Virus record (IMG/VR): IMGVR_UViG_3300045996_000157
Location: 1-22,932 of that record
Direction: 5' to 3' (one strand)
From: a virus
Length of the DNA: 22,932 bases
This document shows, piece after piece, positions 1 to 5,596 of the stretch. Positions within the stretch are counted from its first letter, which is position 1, and the number at the start of each line of letters is the position of its first letter. The position numbers were made by a program, and so were the translations under genes. Under the pieces are notes generated by a model. That model saw only the letters and a list, made by a program, of their open reading frames with translations, made no database searches and had not been told where the DNA came from.

Positions 1-1
1 G

Positions 2-268
2 GAATGGTTCACCAAAGCTTTTCCCTATTGGCCACTCGACAGTCGCGGTCATCCGATGCCCGGTAAGGTTACTAGGGACGGTACTGATCGTTACTTCGAC
101 ATGCCCAATGGTGTCCGTGTCTACCTGTCCGCTCTGCACTCTGCACATCTGGCGGATGAGAAATGGACGGACGATTGCGCAGACGAACTGCGCCGCCTGC
201 AAGAGGAGCACGAGGCGGACAAGGCGCACGACAAGCGCCACAGCAAGCGCACTCGGATGGCGTGGTAA
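2..268 (+). CDS. hypothetical protein, 5'-truncated by window edge
   Basis: The reading frame is open from base 2, so the gene probably begins outside the window. An internal ATG at 56 has no convincing ribosome binding site. The visible 88 residues begin EWFTKAFPYWP and end in a charged segment rich in Glu, Lys, His and Arg (about residues 55-85) that could form a helix. No family was recognised. A strong intrinsic terminator follows 12 bases after the stop, so this is the last gene of its transcript. Confidence 0.6.
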   Translation, partial: EWFTKAFPYWPLDSRGHPMPGKVTRDGTDRYFDMPNGVRVYLSALHSAHLADEKWTDDCADELRRLQEEHEADKAHDKRHSKRTRMAW

Positions 269-280
269 TTAACCAACAGC

Positions 281-316
281 GGAGGGCTAGAGAAATCTAG
301 CCTTCCGTTTCTTTTT
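281..316 (+). terminator. rho-independent terminator
   Basis: GGAGGGCTAGA (281-291) pairs with TCTAGCCTTCC (296-306) with one G-T wobble. The hairpin is capped by GAAA and followed by GTTTCTTTTT. It sits just after the stop codon at 268 and closes the upstream transcript. Confidence 0.9.
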
Positions 317-363
317 AACCACACGTATTAGGGTATAGGTCTATTAACTTTCGTCCGGCGCGC

Positions 364-414
364 AAATGCGAATAGTTCTCATTATCACAGATGCAGTCGG
401 CAAACTAGGTATGA
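364..414 (+). repeat. imperfect direct repeat, copy 1
   Basis: The segment reads AAATGCGAATAGTTCTCA, then TTATCACAGAT, then GCAGTCGGCAAACTA and a nearby ATGAG. It matches copy 2 at 640-685 with a short indel. The palindrome that is perfect in copy 2 is degenerate here. The two copies flank a structured gene-free stretch. Confidence 0.6.
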
Positions 415-470
415 GCCGCGCGAGAGAGCGCAGCGAGAGAGGACAAAGGATATCGGGTACGATAGAGCTT

Positions 471-563
471 AGAGATGTAGTGGCAGTCGGGCTAAGGCGA
501 GCCGGTATACGGCAAACCAAGATACGACTGTATAAGTATACAGTGTCCGACCACTGCATCTCT
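471..563 (+). ncRNA. candidate multibranched RNA structure
   Basis: AGAGATGTAGTGG (471-483) pairs with CCACTGCATCTCT (551-563), 13 positions with one wobble if transcribed. TCGG (487-490) with CCGA (547-550) extends the stem after a bulge. Inside are GCCG/CGGC (501-504 with 510-513) and ACTGTATA/TATACAGT (527-534 with 537-544), the last also a DNA dyad. A closed outer stem with at least two inner hairpins suggests a structured RNA or a processing site. Transcription is not shown, and no known RNA family was recognised. Confidence 0.45.
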
Positions 564-582
564 CAGTTCTATTAGGGCTAGC

Positions 583-638
583 GTAGCTGACACTGCTACT
601 GGACTCGTTACGCAAGCCGACAACATTAGGCCAGTAGC
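583..638 (+). promoter_or_regulatory. mutually exclusive hairpins (switch-like)
   Basis: GCTACTGG (595-602) can pair perfectly with CCAGTAGC (631-638). Part of it, GCTAC (595-599), can instead pair with GTAGC (583-587). The two folds exclude each other, as in attenuator-type switches. They lie immediately upstream of copy 2 of the direct repeat and of the gene at 705. Confidence 0.35.
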
Positions 639-639
639 T

Positions 640-685
640 AAATGAGAATCATTCTCAGAGCCGCAGTCAGCAAACTACTTGTGAG
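640..685 (+). repeat. imperfect direct repeat, copy 2
   Basis: The segment reads AAATGAGAATCATTCTCA, then GAGCC and GCAGTCAGCAAACTA. It is a diverged copy of 364-414, about 276 bases away. In both copies the ATG would encode MRI followed by Val/Ile and Leu, but neither ATG has a ribosome binding site. The repeat is therefore more likely regulatory than coding. Confidence 0.6.
643..657. promoter_or_regulatory. perfect 7-1-7 palindrome resembling a Fur box
   Basis: TGAGAAT-C-ATTCTCA is a perfect dyad around base 650. ATGAGAATCATTCTC matches 13 of 15 positions of the central part of the classical Fur consensus (ATGATAATCATTATC). It lies 48 bases before the start at 705, a suitable place for an operator. 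Binding by Fur itself is inference; any dimeric repressor could use it. Confidence 0.4.
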
Positions 686-704
686 GACACGGAGCACAAG
701 ACAC

Positions 705-1028
705 ATGAAACTGAATAGTCGTGCGAGCGGTGATACGCTTCGCAACATCGTGTGTACATTCGATAATGGATGGACACTGTCTATCGGTATCGGTACGTTT
801 CACTATTGTGACAACCGTACGAAGGATAAGGCAGAAGCAACTGCCACCTGTGAGATTGCCCTGTGGCTCGATGAGGACGACATGGTCCGATTCAAGACTG
901 GTGACACGGTACAGCCATACTTTGACGTGGCCAAGCTGCCTGTGCTAATGGCCCTGTTACAGTGTCCCGGTATCACAGAGTCACGCGTTATTGCGGCTGT
1001 CCACAAACTGTCGTCCGACGCGGCCTAA
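705..1028 (+). CDS. hypothetical early protein (107 aa)
   Basis: I chose the ATG at 705 because GGAG (691-694) precedes it by 10 bases. The frame extends back to 642, but that ATG lies inside a repeat and palindrome and has no ribosome binding site. The protein starts MKLNSRASGDTL and carries a mixed beta pattern, an acidic stretch (WLDEDDMVRF) and a C-terminal helical part. No family was recognised. Its stop lies in a CTAACGTAAC motif that recurs at other gene ends. Confidence 0.7.
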   Translation: MKLNSRASGDTLRNIVCTFDNGWTLSIGIGTFHYCDNRTKDKAEATATCEIALWLDEDDMVRFKTGDTVQPYFDVAKLPVLMALLQCPGITESRVIAAVHKLSSDAA

Positions 1029-1046
1029 CGTAACGAGGTACTTTAG

Positions 1047-1211
1047 ATGAAAGTATATATCATAGTGCATGGGTGGGACCATGAAGGTTACTCCATCCAC
1101 TCTGTTTACCTTAGAAAGGAGGATGCCGAGAAGGCCCTTGCTGATCTAGGGCCTCCCGGTTCGTGCCAGTACATTGAGATTGAAGAGCATGAGGTCAAAG
1201 GCTCTGACTAA
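1047..1211 (+). CDS. small protein (54 aa), MKVYII-type phage protein
   Basis: The ATG at 1047 follows GAGG (1035-1038) at 8 bases. The product begins MKVYIIVHGWDHEGYSIHSV, followed by a helical segment with KEDAEKALADLG and an acidic C-terminus. This beta-beta-helix layout resembles small phage proteins that begin MKVYI and carry a later EKAE helix (DUF7336-like, from memory). The function is unknown. The stop is inside CTAACGTGAC. Confidence 0.65.
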   Translation: MKVYIIVHGWDHEGYSIHSVYLRKEDAEKALADLGPPGSCQYIEIEEHEVKGSD

Positions 1212-1232
1212 CGTGACCGATAACGTTTAGGG

Positions 1233-1397
1233 ATGTGTACGGCTATGTCTTACACATCTCTCAGCGATATCCTACATTCGCTGATGGTTGACCGTGCTAC
1301 CATCTGCTATACGCGGATAGCAGCAACTACCGTTGCCGCAGAGAAACACACGGAACGTGTTGTATGCTCACACGTTAAATTAGAGCATACTAGATAG
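1233..1397 (+). CDS. possible small ORF (up to 54 aa)
   Basis: The frame from ATG 1233 (or ATG 1245) runs to TAG at 1395-1397. The product would be MCTAMSYTSLSDIL followed by a helix and EHTR at the end. The AGGG at 1229-1232 is too close to the first ATG and rather far from the second. The 3' end overlaps an inverted repeat. The coding assignment is weak. Confidence 0.3.
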   Translation: MCTAMSYTSLSDILHSLMVDRATICYTRIAATTVAAEKHTERVVCSHVKLEHTR

Positions 1398-1489
1398 AGC
1401 TAAGGTACAGCCCTAGTATACGGCTAACGCTCTATTCGAATATAGAAATAGTATGCTCATAACGCTCTGGTATGCGGCGGGTATACTCA
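1362..1489. repeat. GTATGCTC repeat cluster, probable operator sites
   Basis: GTATGCTC occurs at 1362-1369, inverted at 1383-1390 (8-bp dyad, 13-base spacer), again at 1451-1458, and as GTATACTC at 1481-1488. A 10-bp palindrome TATTCGAATA lies at 1433-1442. The cluster ends just before a strong promoter at 1508. Another GTATGCTC is found at 2324-2331. Spacing and orientation suggest binding sites for one DNA-binding protein. Confidence 0.5.
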
Positions 1490-1499
1490 AGTTAATCGC

Positions 1500-1522
1500 A
1501 AAGGGTCTTGACAAAACCCTTT
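1500..1522. promoter_or_regulatory. 23-bp near-perfect palindrome over the -35 box
   Basis: AAAGGGT (1500-1506) and ACCCTTT (1516-1522) are inverted repeats. The centre, TTG-A-CAA (1508-1514), is also symmetric. Only one position pair mismatches. The palindrome covers the -35 hexamer of the promoter at 1508, a standard place for a repressor operator. A transcript starting upstream could also fold it as a hairpin. Confidence 0.55.
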
Positions 1523-1537
1523 CGTAAGATTTAGGAT
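1508..1537 (+). promoter_or_regulatory. sigma70-type promoter
   Basis: The -35 box is a consensus TTGACA (1508-1513). An 18-bp spacer leads to TAGGAT (1532-1537), which matches the TATAAT consensus at four positions. It lies about 80 bases upstream of the gene at 1621. This is the clearest host-type promoter in the window. Confidence 0.6.
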
Positions 1538-1620
1538 GATGTCAATGCCCTCTGACACACATAGGTGAGGGAGCCGCTAAGGATAGTAGTTTCTTTAACT
1601 AACTTTGGAGAGTAACGACA

Positions 1621-2208
1621 ATGCGTGAGATCAAATCTGTGGTGAATACCGTGCTAAGCGAGAGCTTCACACTGGAGCCCCCCGCTAAGGTCATGGAGTA
1701 CCTTAAGTCCTCTGACTCGTCTGCGGACGTGGCAGAGATCCTCAACGAAAAGGCGTGGGAGCAGGTTGTTGCTACGCTCGCCTTCGGGGGTCTCCCCGGC
1801 ACGCCCGAGGAGTGCTTCAACAAGCTGGAGTCCCTAGAGGTCGATGTGCGCAATTACTTTGCGCTCAAGTCTGACCGTCCGGGCGGTGCTCGGTCCAAGG
1901 GTACTGGCTTCAAGCTGCATCCCACATTCAAGAGCTACAAGTCCACCATTAAGGGTGCGATTGAGCAGGGTGTGGAACTCCTCAATGCCGCTGGTGTGCC
2001 TCGGTCACGTACCGATGTCACGAACGACATCAAGGATGCCAAGCACGTCGAGAAGGCCCCATCCGAGAAACTGACTGGTGCGACTGCCACATGGCTCGCC
2101 TTGTACGATCAGTGTGATCCGAATGATCCGGCCGTGATTGCGCTGGTCAATCAGATCGCTGACAAGGTCGGTCTGCCTCATGTCGAGGAAATGGCTGAAG
2201 CAGCGTAA
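1621..2208 (+). CDS. hypothetical early protein (195 aa)
   Basis: The ATG at 1621 follows GGAG (1607-1610) at 10 bases. The protein is soluble and largely helical, with a central basic stretch (about residues 85-110: DRPGGARSKGTGFKLHPTFK) and an acidic C-terminus. The basic, Gly-rich patch could contact nucleic acid, but no known domain was recognised. It is the first gene after the strong promoter at 1508 and is followed by structured RNA and a terminator. It therefore looks like a separately transcribed, probably highly expressed early gene. Confidence 0.8.
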   Translation: MREIKSVVNTVLSESFTLEPPAKVMEYLKSSDSSADVAEILNEKAWEQVVATLAFGGLPGTPEECFNKLESLEVDVRNYFALKSDRPGGARSKGTGFKLHPTFKSYKSTIKGAIEQGVELLNAAGVPRSRTDVTNDIKDAKHVEKAPSEKLTGATATWLALYDQCDPNDPAVIALVNQIADKVGLPHVEEMAEAA

Positions 2209-2216
2209 AGATACCG

Positions 2217-2290
2217 GGTACGTTAGGTTTCCTACGAGCGCAGTAGGGATTAAATGTGGGTGACATAGTCACCGAGCAGCCTAACGTACC
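2217..2290 (+). ncRNA. candidate three-way-junction RNA
   Basis: A perfect 11-bp stem, GGTACGTTAGG (2217-2227) with CCTAACGTACC (2280-2290), encloses two hairpins: CCTAC/GTAGG (2231-2235 with 2243-2247) and GGTGAC/GTCACC (2259-2264 with 2268-2273). The fold begins 9 bases after the stop at 2208 and lies upstream of a terminator. It could stabilise the 3' end of the early transcript, be an RNase III site, or be released as a small RNA. No family was recognised. Confidence 0.55.
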
Positions 2291-2348
2291 TTGGTTCTAC
2301 CTTAGGCCGAGTTAGTTGAGCTAGTATGCTCCTCACTTCGGACCTGCC

Positions 2349-2387
2349 CGCCCCCAATGTGTAACTACTGCGGGGGCGTTTTTGTTT
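2349..2387 (+). terminator. rho-independent terminator
   Basis: CGCCCCC (2349-2355) pairs with GGGGGCG (2372-2378) across a 16-base loop, followed by TTTTTGTTT. It ends the transcript that starts at the promoter near 1508. Confidence 0.85.
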
Positions 2388-2430
2388 CATCAGGTGACTA
2401 CAGCCTGTAAGATAAATGAGTCGGGGTTTT

Positions 2431-2463
2431 ACTAGGTTCTCCAACGTGACAAAAGAACCTAGT
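2431..2463. repeat. 10-bp perfect inverted repeat
   Basis: ACTAGGTTCT (2431-2440) and AGAACCTAGT (2454-2463) are exact inverted copies around a 13-base loop. It lies between the terminator at 2349 and the next gene at 2581. With no T-tract it is not a terminator. An operator or an RNA processing hairpin is possible. Confidence 0.5.
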
Positions 2464-2472
2464 GACTTTAAG

Positions 2473-2551
2473 GTAGGCTCCTAGCGAGCGTACGACATTA
2501 GCTGTACGACGCCGTCCCTCTCCTGACACGATAGGAGTGTTAGTAGCCTAC
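2473..2551 (+). ncRNA. second branched structure upstream of the 2581 gene
   Basis: GTAGGCT (2473-2479) pairs with AGCCTAC (2545-2551). Inside, CTCCT (2520-2524) pairs with AGGAG (2533-2537) and GTAC repeats could add another hairpin. It would form the leader of the long operon that starts at 2581. This may be a 5' untranslated region structure; transcription is not shown. Confidence 0.35.
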
Positions 2552-2580
2552 AATAAGGTCAATCACATAGGGAGACTACG

Positions 2581-2736
2581 ATGAGACGCTCTACTTGGAT
2601 GCTCTGGGTCGCAGTCAACGTCCTGTTGATGTCCTCTTGCACTGCATTACAGGACAGGACTAACGAACACAATACCTATGGCGGATATATTCCTGCCTGT
2701 GGTGAATTGCCCCCGCTTGTTGGGGATGACTGCTAG
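2581..2736 (+). CDS. small putative lipoprotein (51 aa)
   Basis: The ATG at 2581 follows GGGAG (2570-2574) at 6 bases. The product begins MRRST, has a hydrophobic core (about residues 5-18) and LMSSC at residues 16-20, which fits a relaxed lipobox with Cys20 as the lipidated residue. Two more cysteines lie in the short mature part, at 41 and 51. Phage lipoproteins of this size include superinfection-exclusion proteins and Rz1 spanins. The position in an early region favours the former, but this is inference. Confidence 0.65.
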   Translation: MRRSTWMLWVAVNVLLMSSCTALQDRTNEHNTYGGYIPACGELPPLVGDDC

Positions 2737-2777
2737 GTATAAGTACGTAGTTGCTATGCCTACAAGGGAGTAGTATA

Positions 2778-3011
2778 ATGCTCACACGCAGGAATTATGA
2801 GCAGATCGCTGACATGCTAGCCCGTGCTGCATCGAACGCTGACAAGCTTTGGACTAAGCGTGGTGAAAAGATGGCCGCCAAGGCTACTGTCGGGCACGTC
2901 ACGATCATGCTTGCTGAGTACTTCGCCGTGGATAACCCGGCGTTTGATCGTAAGAAGTTTTACGAGGCTGTTATTGGTACTGATAACGATAAGGGAGCCT
3001 CACATGGATAA
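2778..3011 (+). CDS. small phage hypothetical protein (77 aa)
   Basis: The ATG at 2778 follows GGGAG (2766-2770) at 7 bases; an earlier in-frame codon at 2751 lacks a site. The protein begins MLTRRNYEQIADML and contains AEYFAVDNPAFDRKKFYEAV. This pattern (an N-terminal helix, then DNP, FDR and a helix) is common in small proteins of unknown role in many tailed phages. It overlaps the next start by 8 bases, implying translational coupling. Confidence 0.75.
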   Translation: MLTRRNYEQIADMLARAASNADKLWTKRGEKMAAKATVGHVTIMLAEYFAVDNPAFDRKKFYEAVIGTDNDKGASHG

Positions 3012-3432
3012 GTTTAACGAAGCCTTGATAGACCACATACTTGACGCTGAGCGCCTTGCTAGGTTAGCTCGCGACTGGTGCTCTATACGGGCTAAGGGTG
3101 ATATGTTGAGAGCATTGGCTAACAAAGAAAGGAGAAAATCTGCAATGCCGAAGATCAATCTGTTGCCTGTGCCCGAGGGGTACAAGGTGAGAATCGAACA
3201 CTTCTTCAAGCCAGAAGACTTGGAGTGTCAGTGCTTGTCGCATACGAAGAAAGCCCCACGGTATTACACTGTGTCCGGCCTCTTTGATTCTAAGGGCAAT
3301 CTTGTGTCCCTTGGGTATGCTGCATGTTCGCCGCGCGATACGCCTAGCCGTAAGGTCGGCAGGGCTATCGCACATAACCGTGCGGTGCGCTCATGGCAGA
3401 AGTTACATGAGTCACTTGCGCCGGAGGATTGA
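3004..3432 (+). CDS. hypothetical protein (142 aa) with a possible internal start
   Basis: The ATG at 3004 follows GGGAG (2993-2997) at 6 bases. Residues 1-45 form a charged helix. The rest (from MPKINLLPVPEGYKVRIEHF) has a beta pattern with cysteines at about 79, 81 and 108. A second strong site, GGAG at 3131-3134, lies 10 bases before an in-frame ATG at 3145. This could yield a separate 95-residue product of the C-terminal domain. The family was not recognised. Confidence 0.7.
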   Translation: MDKFNEALIDHILDAERLARLARDWCSIRAKGDMLRALANKERRKSAMPKINLLPVPEGYKVRIEHFFKPEDLECQCLSHTKKAPRYYTVSGLFDSKGNLVSLGYAACSPRDTPSRKVGRAIAHNRAVRSWQKLHESLAPED

Positions 3433-3435
3433 GTA

Positions 3436-3711
3436 ATGTCCAAGAAGATCGCCAAGGAACTTGAGTCCGACCTGCGTGGCTACCTGCAGCAGGCTATGGA
3501 CAGACTGGATGTCGCTACTAAGCCCAATGGGCCGGATCGGTTCTCGTACCATGAGGTAGTGGACCGTGCCCACATCATCCTTGAGATGATTGATACGCAC
3601 CTTGCGGCGCATCCTGTGGTGCAAGCCGATTGGGACTTGGAACTGAAGGTCAAGGCTGCGTCTGAGGCTATTGCCGCAGTCTATCAGAAAGTCGGAGCGA
3701 TGGACTACTAA
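3436..3711 (+). CDS. hypothetical helical protein (91 aa)
   Basis: GGAGG (3423-3427) lies 8 bases before the ATG. The protein is mostly amphipathic helix (MSKKIAKELESDLRGYLQQ, then HEVVDRAHIILEMIDTHL and a C-terminal helix). No motif was recognised. It ends one base before the start of the metallopeptidase-like gene, so the two are probably co-translated. Confidence 0.7.
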   Translation: MSKKIAKELESDLRGYLQQAMDRLDVATKPNGPDRFSYHEVVDRAHIILEMIDTHLAAHPVVQADWDLELKVKAASEAIAAVYQKVGAMDY

Positions 3712-3712
3712 C

Positions 3713-4795
3713 ATGACTGATAACCTTAAGTCCAAGATTGGCATCCTTGCCGTCTCGGACCTCGTTCGATGGGTGCGCTCAGTAGTGGGTGTCCACTATG
3801 ACGTACGCTTTGAGGAGGATGCTCAGACGGCATACGTGGACTATACGAACAAGCGGATTGTCATCCCGACTCCGAATGCTCAGATGTCCCTGCGTGATGC
3901 CATTCGGTTGCGTGGGTTCTGTATCCACGAAACGAGCCATCCCATCTATCAGCCCAAGCTGGCTGAAGTTGTGGATAAGTACCCTGTGAAACAGGGCTCG
4001 CCTCTGGCTGGTGTGTTCAACCTTGTGTTGGACTGTCATGCTGAGTCGATGCGTGCTGCTGACTATCCGGGCGACATGAAAGCGTTGTCCGAGTTCGGGG
4101 CAGTCGTTGGCCATGACGTGACTGAAAAGGTCGCGGAGGGGCTTAAGGATAACGGTAACGTTTGGCCCAAGGGATTCGACAAGATGGCTACAGTTCTCTG
4201 TGCCATGCGCAATGCCGAGTCAACGTGGAATATCGGAATGCTCGTTGGCTTCGCCAAGCTGGTAGATGAACTCTATCCGCCTGAGTGGGTAGCCAAGGCT
4301 GTTGAGTTGGAAAAGAAATTCGACCTCACTCGTAGGCTTGTTACTGAGGGCAGTAAAGAGGACGAGTGGACCCTGTTTGATCTTGCCAAGCAGATATACG
4401 AATACCTCTGGGAACAGTCTGCCGAGTCGCAGATGGCTCCTGCAAAGGGGAAAGGCAAGGGCAAAAAAGAAAAAGGTGAAAAGGGTGAACCTTCGTCCGG
4501 CGCTGATGGCGATGGTGACGATGGTGATGAGGGAGAATCGCAGGAGGGTGACGAGGACGAGTCTGACGGTGACGGAGATGAGGCTGATAAGGATGCCGAT
4601 GGTGAGGCATCCAATAAGAAGCGTAAGACCAAGCTTAAGGTTACTGATCTCCTTAAGACCGACCACTACGAGACGTCACGCAAAGGCGGGGGTCACGGTA
4701 TGGGATTCGATTACACTAACTATACAAGCTATCGAACCTATACGCCAGTTGACCCCGCCACCTTTAGGATTACTAAATACGGAGCGAAGCGATAA
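3713..4795 (+). CDS. HExxH metallopeptidase-like protein, CobT N-terminal-like
   Basis: The 360-residue protein carries HETSH at residues 72-76, a zinc-peptidase HExxH motif. Asp107 and Glu111 in NLVLDCHAESM are candidates for a third ligand. A helical region follows, then a Lys/Gly-rich and strongly acidic low-complexity tract (about residues 245-305), and a short Tyr-rich C-terminus. CobT-type proteins and related VWA partners of AAA+ ATPases combine a similar N-domain, an acidic linker and a C-terminal VWA domain. Here the VWA domain is encoded by the next gene, which overlaps by one base (ATAATGG). I chose ATG 3713 because an upstream extension has no site. The Shine-Dalgarno match is poor (GGAG, 15 bases away). 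Confidence 0.8.
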   Translation: MTDNLKSKIGILAVSDLVRWVRSVVGVHYDVRFEEDAQTAYVDYTNKRIVIPTPNAQMSLRDAIRLRGFCIHETSHPIYQPKLAEVVDKYPVKQGSPLAGVFNLVLDCHAESMRAADYPGDMKALSEFGAVVGHDVTEKVAEGLKDNGNVWPKGFDKMATVLCAMRNAESTWNIGMLVGFAKLVDELYPPEWVAKAVELEKKFDLTRRLVTEGSKEDEWTLFDLAKQIYEYLWEQSAESQMAPAKGKGKGKKEKGEKGEPSSGADGDGDDGDEGESQEGDEDESDGDGDEADKDADGEASNKKRKTKLKVTDLLKTDHYETSRKGGGHGMGFDYTNYTSYRTYTPVDPATFRITKYGAKR

Positions 4796-5571
4796 TGGGA
4801 CGCTACAACCAGTCCCCGCGAGACTATCACATTGGTAAGTCGTCGCCTGCCTTTGTTTCGAACATGCGCCGCTTGTTGCAGGTGAGGGCTGCTAAGCATT
4901 ACTCACACGGGCATAAGCAGGGAAAGCTTGCTGCGTCCCGTCTCTGGCGTGTGGGTCTACCTCCTATCGACGGGGGAGACTGGAACTCCCGTGTGTTTAA
5001 GAAACGCACGGCAGAGACGGACCTTCTTAATACCGCAATCCTAATTCTTACGGACGGCTCTGGCTCCATGTCAGGGGAGAAGTTTGCCACTACCGCAAGG
5101 GCTGCGGGGCTGTGTAATGATGCGTTCGCTAACGTGTTGCATATACCTTTGGCTGTGGTATGCTTCACGTCATCGGGGGCTACTCCGGTGTTGGGCATCA
5201 TGAAAGACTTCAACGAACGTGTGTCCGACGACCAGATGGCCGAAAGGTACTATGACTTTGCCGCACACATGGCAGGCAACAATGATGCTGACTCACTGCT
5301 GTGGGCATACCATCATATCCTTACGCGGCCTGAGAAGCGTAAGCTGATTATCGTCCTGTCGGATGGTAGTCCTGCGGACGGCATCGGTGATCCGTACTAT
5401 GCTCTCAAGCAGGTCACGGAACAGATCCTCAAGGAGGGTCGAGTTGATTTGTATGGCATCGGTATCATGGACACGAACGTGACTGCGTTCTATCCCAAGA
5501 ACCGTGTCATTAAGTCGATCAGTGAACTAGAGAGTGCTCTAGTTGACGTGATGGGTAAGGCACTAACGTAA
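4795..5571 (+). CDS. VWA-domain protein, CobT C-terminal-like
   Basis: The 258-residue protein contains a von Willebrand A fold. ILILTDGSGSMSG gives the MIDAS motif DxSxS at Asp87, Ser89 and Ser91. GNNDADSLLWA (161-171) resembles the second metal loop of chelatase VWA subunits, and IVLSDGSP (about 186-193) carries a further conserved Asp. VWA proteins of this class bind a metal-dependent partner and work with a MoxR/CobS AAA+ ATPase, which is the next gene. The start overlaps the upstream gene by one base. Together with 3713-4795 it looks like a CobT split into two polypeptides. Confidence 0.88.
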   Translation: MGRYNQSPRDYHIGKSSPAFVSNMRRLLQVRAAKHYSHGHKQGKLAASRLWRVGLPPIDGGDWNSRVFKKRTAETDLLNTAILILTDGSGSMSGEKFATTARAAGLCNDAFANVLHIPLAVVCFTSSGATPVLGIMKDFNERVSDDQMAERYYDFAAHMAGNNDADSLLWAYHHILTRPEKRKLIIVLSDGSPADGIGDPYYALKQVTEQILKEGRVDLYGIGIMDTNVTAFYPKNRVIKSISELESALVDVMGKALT

Positions 5572-5596
5572 CCAAGAACGATAGGAGAAAGAGGGA

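Noticed and set aside
366-575. 69-residue reading frame beginning MRIVLIITDAV
   Set aside because: No ribosome binding site, Arg/Ser-rich low-quality sequence, and it overlaps a repeat and a strong branched fold.
4220-4666. 148-residue and other long minus-strand frames opposite the acidic tract
   Set aside because: They arise from the repetitive Asp/Glu/Gly codons of the plus-strand gene, whose HExxH motif and context are convincing.
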